Shown one piece after another: positions 24,638 to 35,129 of a stretch of DNA of 64,000 bases. Numbering within the stretch: the stretch's first letter is position 1; every line of letters begins with the position of its first letter. The notes below the pieces were generated by a model that saw only the letters and a list, made by a program, of their open reading frames with translations, did no database searches and was not told where the DNA came from. The position numbers were made by a program, and so were the translations under genes. The stretch is from Micrasema longulum (lineage: Eukaryota; Arthropoda; Insecta; Trichoptera; Brachycentridae): the NCBI GenBank assembly GCA_022494885.1, contig JAGVSM010004231.1:124001-188000 (forward strand), read 5' to 3'.

Positions 24638-24860
24638 TTTGTCCGCCTCATTGTCAGCGTGATAGGCTATGCAAGGGGTTTCGGGTTCAATTTTCGACAT
24701 GGTTGACACGAAATTTGTAAATGTGTTTTTACACCAAAATAATTCATAGTCTTGGCCTGGACTTGCATCCGAAGCGTACGAATGACCTTCATGTAACAAA
24801 AAATGATAGAGATATTCAGCGGTTAGTGTATCGATGCAGTGCTCTATCCACCATTAGGGA
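24638..24860 (+). mobile_element. SINE family 1 copy, decayed
   Basis: Recognisable from GTCCGCCTC, GGGTTCAATTTTCGACATGG, CCGAAGCGTACGAATGACC and TCCACCATTAGGG. The B box has degraded (GGTTCAATTTT), so it is unlikely to be transcribed. Confidence 0.75.
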
Positions 24861-25009
24861 AATGTATGGCAATTTTTGCGAATTTGTGTAAATGTATATT
24901 TTATTGGAAGGTATTTTTTAAAACTTAGTTTAGTTTAACTTTGGTTAAAACAGGCAAGGCGGTTATCGTGCAATGATATTTGAGACAAGGTCTCTATTTG
25001 GCCTTTTCC

Positions 25010-25290
25010 TTCTGGATATTCTCCTCTTAAATCAAGGTGATTCTGTAGAAATATCCTATCGGAGGCCGTCTCACCTGAACTGGGATGTCGGGCGGGCGGG
25101 AGATGGGAGGTGGTGTGCTCCCGGTAGAGCGTCGCCCTGACGACGGTCCTGGAAACGCTGACGTCACGGCCCCCACACGGCCCTCGCCCCTCCCCATCAT
25201 CCCCCACCGCCCCCCCCCAACCCCTGTCGGGCCTACGCCAGACACACGCTGCTCCGTCACCCTTTCATAAAGGAAACTACCTCAAAGGCT
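25010..25290. promoter_or_regulatory. GC-rich island with strand-asymmetric G and C runs
   Basis: A G-rich half (25085-25115) changes to a C-rich half (25165-25225). Overlapping frames on both strands are compositional. No transposon motif. Confidence 0.25.
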
Positions 25291-25820
25291 TAGGCCAAAA
25301 GTAATTTCCGAATAAATACAAAACCTCCATTGATCCTGGGGGTACTTGTGTAGAGCTTCAAAGGTAAAATTCGACGAAAGCCCATCTTGTAATCGTTTCT
25401 CTAAGGCTGGAGACAAACTGGTATTTGAACATCCTCTCCAAAGCTATTGCCATTCTATCGGTATTGAAGGACGAATATTGGAGCGAACCATTATTTATTC
25501 TAATTATTAATGTTGGGGTATTTTTGCAAATTATAAAGCCTTTTGAACTCGGTCTCTTGATCTCGCACTATTTTTAATTTGGCTGAAACTTTTAAAATGC
25601 TTTTGATCAAACAAAAAGCCACAGAGTTTCACTTACTTTATTTATTGGGAAAACATGTCAGTGATTATATTTGTTTAATAATGAACTTAAATATGCAGGT
25701 AAGTTTTTTTAACATCTCGATTTCCTTATTTGATTACCATTTAAAATTCAATGATAAAAAACCTTTAACATCTTACATATGTATATATTTAAACATTCAA
25801 GCTTATTAGTGAACGTTCTT
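25291..25820. other. Spacer
   Basis: Mixed then AT-rich sequence; a 76-codon frame (25579-25809) has no recognised domain. Confidence 0.45.
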
Positions 25821-25825
25821 ATTTG

Positions 25826-26145
25826 AATCACTTTGTTTCTTTTTTGGGTGATACCGTGTGTGTTGGATTTTTTTCGACGTTTCGGCCACCATTGCAGGAG
25901 CCATATTCAGGGAAAACTGAGTGTTTTGTAAAAAAAAAGTTGCAGATTTGTCAGGATGCCCAAGTTTACACGCTCTTTTGTTTTCGTCAATCATTTTCTT
26001 TGCTGTGCGCCCTGTTTGTCCTATGTACACTTTATCACACCCTTGGCAACTTAGTTTATAAACAGCTTCCGTTTCCAGGGGATTCTTATCTTTTGGGTTT
26101 AATAAATGGTTCTTTATTATCACCCAAAAAAAAAACAAATTGATA
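25826..26145 (-). mobile_element. Penelope-like element remnant with GIY-YIG domain
   Basis: The minus-strand frame (26138-25806, 110 codons) contains VYKLSCQGCDKVYIGQTGR. The paired Cys and the YIGQTGR word are the conserved start of the GIY-YIG endonuclease found at the C-terminus of Penelope-like retroelements. The reverse transcriptase is absent. Downstream on the same strand is a hammerhead-like segment: CUGAAUA (25904-25910), a GGC/GCC stem, and CGAAAC (25879-25884). The G8 position of the core is changed to U, so cleavage is unlikely. Inverted 28-bp repeats bound the remnant (25826-25853 and 26118-26145, 25 of 28 matching). Penelope-like elements often carry inverted or tandem terminal repeats, so these may be genuine ends of a deletion derivative. 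Confidence 0.7.
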
Positions 26146-26890
26146 ACAGTAACCGCGAAAACCTTCGCACCTGTTCTTATTGGAAGTTTATTTTAAAAGG
26201 CGAGTGATACTTAAATTCACAAATTTAGAACACTCAGAGATCGGTTTCGTCGCTTTTTTGACATCTTTGAAACATGACCAGTATTTCTTGTTCTGATTGT
26301 ATTTAAATTAAAATTATTGAGGTCTACCTTAATGATTACAGTATGATATGATCAATGATATACTTAGTAGTTAACACGAGGGTCACATAGTGTTCGTTCG
26401 TATGTAGCGGAAACCAGTGCGAAATGATTCCATTAGAATGCGATAGATTTAGAGTATGGGATACGAACAAACATACGAAATTAAGGCATTACATTCTAAG
26501 AATTTAGTTCATTTAGTTACGAAAAAAAAATATGCGCAAGTTTAATTTGTATGTATATTATATAGAATGTGTTTTTCTCCTTTCATTAAAAAAACACGAT
26601 GTGTCGTTTATCAGAGTAAAATAAAATAAAATTTCGCTGTAAAAAATAATAACATGCATATTTTTTTTTATGCACGAGTAGCACTTTGATAAAAATAAAT
26701 TTGTGCACCACACAGGTCACAAAAAATAAATAAATTATAATTCAATTTGTTAGGTTAATGTACTCTATGTTTACTGATGTATACTTTTTGTATAATATTG
26801 TGTAATTATGTGCATACTTTATTGGATCGTCATTTTTTATCATTTTTTTTTGCTCTTTATTGAATATTTATGCAATACATTATTATTTGA
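26146..26890. other. AT-rich spacer
   Basis: Contains an imperfect inverted pair around CGTTCGTATG (26394) and CATACGAA (26472). Nothing else recognised. Confidence 0.4.
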
Positions 26891-26891
26891 C

Positions 26892-27140
26892 CGGCGCCGT
26901 GGCGCAGTTGATTAAACGGCTAACTGTGAAACTGCTGTCGCGGGTTTGATTCCCGCCAATTAAACGAAGGAAATCCAGGATATATTTTTTTCTCAATTGG
27001 TCTGGGTGGTGTGGTCTGGTGTATTTTTCATTACTTACTTCCACATCCCCTCTTTCCCACCTGCTGACAAGCCTCTAAAGTAGGGGCTTTGCGGGTTATT
27101 ACATTAAAATATATGTACATATGTTTTGTCCCTTTAAAAA
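26892..27140 (+). mobile_element. SINE family 3 copy (tRNA-derived)
   Basis: The head has TGGCGCAGTTGATTAAACGG and B box GGTTTGATTCC at 26943-26953. The body includes TCTCAATTGGTCTGGGTGG and CTGACAAGCCTCTAAAG. It matches 55465-55692 on the opposite strand over most of its length. The ends do not pair as an acceptor stem, so this is not a tRNA gene. Confidence 0.75.
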
Positions 27141-28265
27141 AATAATTTTCATTTAATTAAATTAATCCTAATCTAATTTTTTTAATTTTCATATGCACTC
27201 ATTGTTTAAATTTCTTTGATTGTTATTTTTTTAAAAATAATCTGTAAGCATGTTCTTTATATGAAACTGTTGTGTTATACTATATATCTAGGTATTTTAT
27301 ATATTTTTTTCGTTTACTTTTAAGTGTTTATTTCAATTAAATATGTATTTTTGTAATGTGAAAGGCACATAAATAAATAAATAACCAGTCTCTCTTCTTT
27401 TAGATATGAAAACATATATTATAATTAAATTAATACTGAATGTAGAAGTCATGTTCTATTATTGTTTCTCACTCCGGCGGTCTTTACTACGCACTATCTA
27501 CGTATAATTTATTTTGGAGATGGGGCGTATGAAAAAATGGCATAGGTCCAATTCTTGCCGAGAAAATTGTATAAGGGTGAATGTTCTAAGGTAAACGACC
27601 CCTATGACTACTTAAGTTGTGATGGTACGATAAAATTGCTAGAACTTTTTCAGCTAAGTTTTTAGTCCCAAACCTAGTATATCCAAGTCATTCTGAAAAC
27701 TAATATTTCAACTGAAAAAATGTAACGTCTTTGATTGCGTGGTTACTAGTGCCAGAACTATTAAAATATCTTCAGATATTCTGCGTGTTAAAAAAAACAT
27801 GTTTATTATTAATAATTTATGTTTTTTCGAATTAAGTGCTGTTTTGAAATGTTTTTCATTAAACTTAGGCTAGGCTGTGATTGAAAATATCATTATTGTT
27901 ACCACAATGCTTTTAAATGTTTAAAATGTGTGTAGTTTAAACTCTTAAAATTATCCGTAAAAATACACAATTAACTTCGTTTCACTCCATATGACATTTC
28001 TAAACAACTTATAAAATCCACTTTAAAATGGTATGGGGTGGAAGGTTAGTAGATCGTTAACCTTTAGGCCCGGAACTATTTACTTAATAGTATTTTTTAA
28101 GAATAGTAAGTATCTCTGATTTTCGGAAGTATTTTTTGACAGTACCGAATATTTTTAATAGAACCTTTTAGAATACTAAGTGCTATGTTAGAAAAAGTGA
28201 AGTTCTTGTTAGTACAGATGATTAGAAATAAATTTAAAGGTAAAACACGAATAAAAAGTTGAAAA
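27141..28265. other. AT-rich stretch with possible LINE tail
   Basis: At 27340-27385 the sequence TGTGAAAGGCACATAAATAAATAAATAA resembles the 3' tail of a CR1/Jockey-type LINE on the plus strand, but no coding part precedes it. The rest is unrecognised. Confidence 0.3.
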
Positions 28266-28269
28266 AATC

Positions 28270-28900
28270 AGGGTCAAAATTTAGTACTTCAGCTACCCGC
28301 TGCTGGGGTCTGGTGGAAAAGGTAAGGGTGGGAGTGGGTGGGGTCGGCCGAAAGGCGGATGATTACATTCTTCCCAGAGCCCAGCTCACGCATTTCGCTT
28401 CGGGCCACTAACTCGGTATTTTCCCACGCGATCCCAGACGGCCATGGAGGTAGAACATTTTTCCTTTCCCCATGCGCCGGCGGTACTTGTCCTCCCGGGG
28501 GCGCACCCCCCGTCCATGCCACCGGCGCCCCTGCCGCCCTGCCGCCCCCGGCCCGGTACAATAACCCAATTTGCGCGAATTCTCTTCCCAAGGCCGCTCG
28601 GCAGACTCGGCACTCGGGGCGGCGGCGGCACATAAATTCGCGCCGTTATTGTTGTGAAATTCTCCCGTTTTTCAGTTGTGGTTCATTATGACTTATGTGG
28701 CCGCCTCCTGTGGTCGTGTTTTGTTTTGCACCACGGCCGCCCACTCCGGACCGACTACCTGATCCGCTCCACCGGCTACCACCCCTGAGGGATGGGACTT
28801 GTTTTGTTCATCCTAAGTCGGCCGTCGGCGTCGGCTGCCTATTGCTGACTGCCGGAGTATGGGGTGTTATTTTGTGTTTATCATTTTTATGTTTAGCGGG
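28270..28900. promoter_or_regulatory. GC-rich CpG island
   Basis: About 630 bp of GC-rich, CpG-dense, non-repetitive DNA with C runs at 28492-28560. Frames up to 117 codons run on both strands, as expected where stops are rare, and none resembles a known protein. A host promoter or conserved element is possible. Confidence 0.3.
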
Positions 28901-30560
28901 TGGAATGTATAAATCGACAATTGAAAGTATCGTTTAAGGTTAGACGATAAACTCTCCGAATTCTTTCGGATTATTTTTAATAAACGTAAAATTTCTTGAC
29001 TTCTTATCATCATTAATTTTATTCACACCCAATGGTAATTTTATGCACAACAAAGCAACATCGGTGTTTCAATCGCACATCATCATCATTATGAATTATA
29101 TTTTGGTTAAATTTATATAACGTTTTAAATGTCAGTCCACGGAAACTATGTAAAACTAAACGGGAAAATCAGTCGAGAAAAGTTGAAACAGTTTTTTTTT
29201 ATTTTTTTAATTTTTTTATTATTAATAAATCATATAATACAAAAATTACATATTATACTCCCAGGAGTTATTAGAAACTCATTTGGGACCGTACATAAGA
29301 AAAAACATTTTTATTGACAATACATATTATCATACAAATTAATACATCTGAAATAAAAAGAAAACATTATTGTATAAGAAACATAAAACACCATCTTACT
29401 TATCAATATAAAAAAGATTTAAGAAATATTTTTTAATTGCGACGCTTCTGGATTTTTGTTCAGTTTTTCGTGTCTTAGCTCACTACTGTTACTGAAAAAG
29501 TTACTGAAAAAAAAAAGTTACTGAAAAACCCCGAAAAAAATGGATAACCTTGACGATAGATCCTGGAATAGGAAGCAAGGCGTTAAAAAAACAAAGTACA
29601 ATTTTTATGAAATAAAGATTGCGTCGATCAATGTGCTCTTTTAGGAAAAATAGTTACATTAGAAAAAAATATTTTTCCTGTAATATTTTTCTTAAATCGA
29701 AAATAAGACTACGATACCCAAATACTTACCATCGCAATCCGAGGCGCATTAATGTCTATTTTTTTCATTACATTATATCGTCAATTTTTAGGTTTTGTAA
29801 ACATTTAAATAAATAAGGGATGTGTATTTTTCTAAAGCTATCATCTTACATGTTATGGCCAATAATTTTCGACCTTGCAAGGTCGCACTCGTAACGCACG
29901 AAGGCAGTTTTCGGTTTTGTTCCTTGCTAGGAAAAATATGTTTCGAATGGAATATTCTCTATCTAAACAAATTCATTTGAAAGAATAATATAATTATAAT
30001 ACGTTTTTCTATATAATGTTATAAAATACGCTTTTACTGTCATTTTTCCAATACACGGAGCATTAAATAATTTTTGTCTCGATAGTAATATTTTTTGGGA
30101 CTATGCATTCAATTTAAGCCTCGTCTCGTAAATCTAGTCGCGACAGTATAGTGTAATATAAAAATATATATATATAAAAACTACAACTGACTTTATTGGG
30201 TTCTTTTATTCCTTTTGTGTATTATTTGATATTCAAATACAATTATTTATTTTTTTGAGAATTTGAATGAAAATATTTTGGTTATTATGTTTCACTGTAT
30301 TTTTGTTAATCTAAACTTTTACTCGCATAAAGTATAAGATCCCTAATTTAGAACTGTAAAATAAAAACTACGTGTTTTTAAAACGTTCGAAGAACAACTA
30401 ATGTTTTCTTTTTTTATTGAATTTAAAATGGTGAAAAAACGTGTTCATAATTTATGCTTCTGTATCCAGGCGGATGAAAAATACAGTTACGTCTGTGAAA
30501 TAGAACCGGAACCCTTAACGAGTATTTTTGATTCGATAATCTCTTGGGTAAAAATCCTGA
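28901..30560. other. AT-rich non-coding stretch
   Basis: A short direct repeat of GTTACTGAAAAA occurs three times at 29489-29527. Short frames only; no recognised elements. Confidence 0.45.
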
Positions 30561-30564
30561 AAAA

Positions 30565-30848
30565 GGTAATCGAGCGGGGATAAGTCGGCCTTTTAGTATA
30601 GTGGTTGGTGCATTCGACTTATTCAATACTGCGCTTGTAGTTCCCGGTTCTATTTCTGGCAGGTTCGACGTGAAATATCAATTTTGAAAATGGTTTATCA
30701 CTGCAGTATTTTACTGTCCCTCGACTGGTACCTGAAGCGTAAGACTGATTACCTAAGCTTCATGTAACAGATGATAAAGATACACTACATTAGGTGTTCC
30801 AATGTAGTGTCATATTCACTATAAGATGCGAATAGGGGGTGTGATGCT
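30565..30848 (+). mobile_element. SINE family 1 copy with 5' leader
   Basis: It begins with the AATCGAG...GGATAAG leader seen at 44.97 kb. The head is degraded around the B box, and the body has CTCGACTGGTACCTGAAGCG and TAAGACTGATTACC. The end block is divergent (ACTATAAGATGCGAATAGG). It overlaps the end of a chance frame. Confidence 0.75.
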
Positions 30849-31558
30849 GAAAGTATGCTTCATAATCGTATTAATTATTAGAAATTCATTATTAACATGT
30901 TTACAAACAATATGTAATAATAACAACTCTGAATTTTTTTTTTGTTCAAATTCCCTTTTTTTATTTCCAAATTATCCTTTTTTATTTCATCAGTAATTAT
31001 TATAATTATATAATCGAAACATTTTTATTTAAATTACGTATTTTTTTCTTTCGATGTGTTGATAAATAACACATTTACACAAAAACTAACCGTTACGTTC
31101 TATGATACAAAAAAATCATATTACATTGTCCTTTATCACGCGATATTTCATATATTTTTGTCATCTGACGAGACCATTCCGTAAATATTTATGTCGGAGT
31201 GCTTTTAATTTAAATTCTAAACGATATGATCAAAAGGATTTGATTTCTCGAACACCATTAGCGGCATATCAAATATATGAGTACATAACATGTCTAAAAA
31301 GGTGTTTTTTATTAATTTATACTTACATTTTTCTACTTTATTGACCCCATATTTGATAAATTATGCATACTTTTTATGTTAATCGCGACCAATAAACGCT
31401 TTAACATTACCCGCGAATTTTTCTTTCCGTTTCTTTTAATCACAATTTAGTGAGATATAGAATTTAAATGGTGGAATAATATAATATATACCTAAACTCG
31501 TGTATGTGTTACGTACACGTACTGTTGAATAAAATAGAATATATTGCTAACAAACCAA
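30849..31558. other. AT-rich spacer
   Basis: Nothing recognised; the 80-codon frame at 31102-31344 has no known domain. Confidence 0.45.
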
Positions 31559-31559
31559 T

Positions 31560-31625
31560 TTTTTATTTAATATTAGTTGGAACACAAGTTTCGGGTATTC
31601 AGAATTACCAATCATCAGGTGTATA
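31560..31625 (-). ncRNA. Hammerhead-like motif, Penelope-type
   Basis: The minus strand carries a consensus CUGAUGA (31612-31618), a GGUA/UACC helix II, and CGAAAC (31588-31593). AC/GU flanking a UUGU loop is a possible helix III with U at the cleavage position. An AT-rich AAATAAA stretch follows, as in the other copies. Helix I pairing is poor in the bases I can align, and extra U residues precede helix II, so this may be a relic. Confidence 0.4.
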
Positions 31626-32115
31626 AAAAAACTGTTTTACAGAATAGTACTTAAGTATTGATAGGGGGGGTAAGGTGGTAAAGTGTTTTTTTTAAATTTT
31701 ATTGGTAATATTGAAAGCAGGGGTAAAAAAAATTGGAATGCAATATTGTTAATTCAAGTTTTGCCTGAATTTTTTTTTAGATTGTAAAATTATTGATTAT
31801 TGTGCCTTTATATGTAACATAATTTACAAGTTTAATTTTATGCCTATGATAATAATGATTATTTGCATCTTCGCGATTTGCGAATTCAGATTACTAAAAT
31901 ATGAATACTCGAAACGTTTTGTTTTATAAATAACATTTAACTCGTGTGTAGCGTAAAAATACAATATGTTGTATTTATAATGTATTAAAAATATTATTCC
32001 ACAAAGTAAATGCTTAAGCAATAAAAAAATGATCCAATAATATTAACTCGTTATAAAATACGTTACGCGTGTAGCGGTAAAAGAGGGTTTGTTATTGTAT
32101 CCGATTCGCTTGTAA
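31626..32115. other. AT-rich spacer
   Basis: Includes a G run at 31660-31668; nothing recognised. Confidence 0.45.
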
Positions 32116-32119
32116 ATAT

Positions 32120-32460
32120 TCTTCTAGGGTAAAGTGCGTTTGTTTTCACGTAATACGCATATAATATGTCGGGAAAGTACCGAATATGGCATAAATGTGA
32201 TTCAAAATGGCGGTCTGTGGGAGCGGCTAGGGCTGCAGCAGACGTTGGGGCGGGGGCGAGGGGGCCCAAGGCCGCCGCCGGGGTGGCCTGACCCACATGG
32301 GCCCCGTTATGTCATCCCTCACCACCCGCTCCCACTCCTCATCCCCAGACACATAAACCACTATTTATCGCTGCTCCGAGAAAGCCTTGCACGCTTTTCC
32401 GACGTTTCCGAAAACAAACTCGCATTTTTTCTGTTTTACTTTATGTTCCCCGATTGAGGA
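32120..32460. promoter_or_regulatory. GC-rich island
   Basis: GC-rich core at 32215-32300 with G runs then C-rich words, flanked by CpG-containing mixed sequence. Opposing frames (32063-32296 and 32134-32457) are compositional. Candidate regulatory DNA. Confidence 0.25.
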
Positions 32461-32930
32461 TCACGAACTGCGATGTATTAACTTTTTTATTTTTCAATTA
32501 GCTTTATTGATACGGATCTCTCAGTAATATTTTTTTCTCGTATGTATAGATTTGGTTTGTTATAATGAGACCCTAATTTTTCATGTATTGGTTTTGATGA
32601 GAAAATGTACATTATACGAAAAAAATTAGAATACGTTTGTAAAGTACCCATATAAAAACATTAAAAAATCTCTGAAATAGCGGGGAAATTTCGCATCAGA
32701 AAACCCCCTTTGCAGCGTGCCCTGAAAAAGATCAATGTTTTTTGTTTACGCAAAACATAACTGAATAATATTTTAATTTTTGCAATAGGGTGAGTAATCG
32801 TGTTAGTAAATTTTTTTGAATCGCAAAATAAATACTTCGATACATTTCTAAATTATTATTTTTTTAACAGAATATTAGTAAATCTTATTTTACTCAAACA
32901 ATGTACAGGTTTTATTTCCTTCGCTCATCC
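32461..32930. other. AT-rich spacer
   Basis: Nothing recognised. Confidence 0.5.
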
Positions 32931-32934
32931 TCTC

Positions 32935-33050
32935 CAGCGGCTCCTATCCCTGGCCATCCTTCTTTTGTTCCCGCTCCTTCTCACCCTGTTCCATTCCTTT
33001 TCCTCACAGTTCATCCACCTCTTTCTAGGTCTGCCTCTGGGCCGCACTTA
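32935..33050 (-). pseudogene. LINE ORF2 C-terminal fragment
   Basis: The minus strand reads RGRPRKRWMNCEE, then KEWNRVRR and MARDRSRWRG followed by a stop at 32935-32937. RGRPRKRW, a basic linker and ARDRSRWR just before the stop form the typical tail of many arthropod non-LTR retrotransposon ORF2 proteins. Only about 38 codons survive. Stops precede it, so this is a heavily 5'-truncated copy. Confidence 0.7.
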
Positions 33051-33856
33051 TTAAGCTACATATATTTTGATGCCCTTTGAATTCCAGAATCGTAATATTG
33101 TAATATTCTCTACTTTCTCTAGTTTTTCGTGTACCCGATATTATTCTGTATGTATAATTTCTTGTAATTTTTAAACCCTTTAAAGATTTTGCAGATCAAA
33201 AACTATTTTAATTATACTTATCATTTTGGATTGAGCATCGACTGTTAGTGATTTCTAGGTGCATTTCGTCTTTTCAACCTTTGGCCACGTAAAAACATAA
33301 TATTTTGCACCAGGAATCAGGTTTCGAGTCCCTCGATATTTTTATAGGGGGCGTTCAAGTAAGTTCTCAGGTGTGCAAATGTATCCAAAACTACTTCTTC
33401 ATACACGCACGCTCCCCTTCGCATACATTCTGTAGCTGCGTCGACTGAGCGTGCATTTGTGAATGTGGTAGGTCTAGGGTCGTTTATACGATATAAGTTT
33501 TTCGTTTTAGCGTGTCATCGTATTTATGCCTCTACCTGGATTGGCTCTTGTAGCTGTAAGATATTTTATCTGAATTATATTACTGCACAATGATTTAAGA
33601 AAAAAATCCGCGTCTGAAATGTCCACGTTCGATGCCTAAAGATGCCCATGACCATTTGATTTCTAAATTATAAAAAAAATGCCCGGTTAAAAAGTTATAC
33701 CCTTTATTTGGATTGTCGTATTTTTATTACCTACTTTTAAAATCTAAAGCCATTAAACAATAGTTTCGTTTTCATAATCAAGGGCTACTTGAGCTTAAAT
33801 GATCGATTATTTTTGTATTTTATGACTTATCCGAATAACTCATATTAATAATAATC
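33051..33856. other. Mixed to AT-rich spacer
   Basis: A slightly GC-richer patch at 33350-33560 has no recognised motif. Confidence 0.45.
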
Positions 33857-34084
33857 ATGTAATAACTTATATTTCCAAATAAGTTATTAATTTAAAAAAT
33901 ACTTGGTACACTTCCACTTATTTATTTTGACCAATTAGCGCTTTCACCTTCTAATGGGCATCTTCACACCAGTCTGAAGATGCCCATTAGAGGGTGAAAG
34001 CGCTAATTGGTCAAAATAAATAAGTGGAAGTGTACCAAGTATTTTTTAAATTAATAACTTATATGTAAATATAAGTTATTACAT
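33857..34084. repeat. 228-bp near-perfect palindrome of Penelope-like ends
   Basis: Arms 33857-33966 and 33975-34084 are each 110 bp and match at 107 positions by my count, with an 8-bp loop CACCAGTC. Each arm reads outward through a GAAAGCGCT segment, an AAAATAAATAAGTGG word and a nested AATAACTTAT hairpin at the distal end (34052-34079 in the right arm). The arms correspond to the terminal segment at 21.2 kb and 24.5 kb. Penelope-like elements are known to carry terminal repeats in direct or inverted order, so two head-to-head terminal repeats are the likeliest origin. No protein domain is present. Confidence 0.85.
33969..34010 (+). ncRNA. Hammerhead-type ribozyme motif
   Basis: Starting at the palindrome centre: CCAGU (33969-33973), CUGAAGA (33974-33980), an imperfect stem GCCC/GGGU, GAAA (33996-33999), helix III AGC/GCU with no loop, A at the cleavage position (34005), then AUUGG (34006-34010) able to pair with CCAGU. 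CUGANGA and GAAA are the invariant core. A zero-loop helix III is the reported feature of Penelope-type hammerheads that may act as dimers. One unpaired U precedes helix II. The mirror copy on the other strand has G in place of the first core C, so only this orientation retains the core. Confidence 0.5.
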
Positions 34085-34234
34085 CATCACAATGGAATTC
34101 CATCAAGAATTGTCAATAAATAATTTAAATGAAATTAATAATTAATAATAGGTAAATAAACAGATTTATGATAATGAAAACATCAGGTATTCGAATATCT
34201 TAACTGATTATTCTCATCACTAATAAGGAAACTT

Positions 34235-34437
34235 CCAAGGTTCGATTCCCGACATGATTGATGTGAAATATTTTTTAAAAGGGTATTTTTTCACTAGAAT
34301 ATTTCATAGTCCCTAGACTGGTACCTGACGCGTAAGACTCACCTTACTTTCACATAACGAAAATGATTACGTTGCGATTGGTGTACCAATGCAGTGCCCT
34401 ATGCACCATTAGGGGCGGAAAGAGAATGAAGATGATG
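34235..34437 (+). mobile_element. 5'-truncated SINE family 1 copy with perfect 13-bp TSD
   Basis: It begins just before B box GGTTCGATTCC (34239-34249), runs through the complete body (CTAGACTGGTACCTGACGCG) and end block (GTGTACCAATGCAGTGCCC, CACCATTAGGGGCGGAAA) and finishes with GAAGATGATG. AATAAGGAAACTT is duplicated exactly at 34222-34234 and 34438-34450. The A box half of the promoter is missing, so it cannot be an active source. The duplication shows integration by target-primed reverse transcription, probably recently. Confidence 0.9.
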
Positions 34438-34450
34438 AATAAGGAAACTT

Positions 34451-34847
34451 AGTCAGATTTATTTTATGTTACTTAATTAATTAGTAAAGTGTATGGAAGT
34501 GAGTTGATTAGTAATAATTATTATAATTTAATCAACTGTACCTATTTAAAAAAGTTTTAAAATATATTATAATATTCATTTTTATTGATTTGAATTGTTG
34601 AAGCATAATTCAATGACAAAAATCACATGTAAAAAAAAAAGTCATGCCTAAACACAGGAATTTCCTAGCTAGTCGTGACCTGAAACAATGAACCTCTGTA
34701 CATTTTAAAACTGTGAAATAAATATATAAAATAGATTGCACTATTTCACTAATTTTATCTTTGTAAATTTTAACCTTCTATTTCATCTTTAGCGGTCTAT
34801 TGCGGAATTAATATAAAATAATAATGAAGTAAGAAGTAAGTAAGTAA
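34451..34847. other. AT-rich spacer
   Basis: Nothing recognised. Confidence 0.5.
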
Positions 34848-34912
34848 GCCTAGACTTCCATGTTCCCTTCTCAAAAATGTTTTCCTTCTTTGTTGCAACA
34901 CATTTTGATAAA
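34848..34912 (+). repeat. Dispersed repeat family A, short fragment
   Basis: GCCTAGACTTCCATGTTCCC, TCTCAAAAATGTTTTCC and CTTTGTTGCAACA match the middle of family A at 13.3, 48.2 and 57.5 kb. Confidence 0.7.
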
Positions 34913-35129
34913 ATAAGTATACCCATGTATCAGTGTATTGGTAGTTTAAGTATAAATTACTCGATCAAGGCAGTATCAGTGCATGTATAGCGAGATAAAT
35001 CATCAATTATAATGTTTTTTGTTCGCTAACGTCAATCAATATTATTTTTCATAAATATTATTTTGTTCACTGTTCACCGTTTTTGAAATTAAAGAAAAAA
35101 CCTGAACCTTTTCGATTTAATACTATGTG

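Noticed and set aside
26892..26965. Possible functional tRNA gene
   Set aside because: A and B boxes are present but the ends do not form an acceptor stem, and the sequence continues into a SINE body shared with 55.5 kb.
28289..28691. 114- and 117-codon opposing frames
   Set aside because: Same compositional effect; no recognisable domain on either strand.
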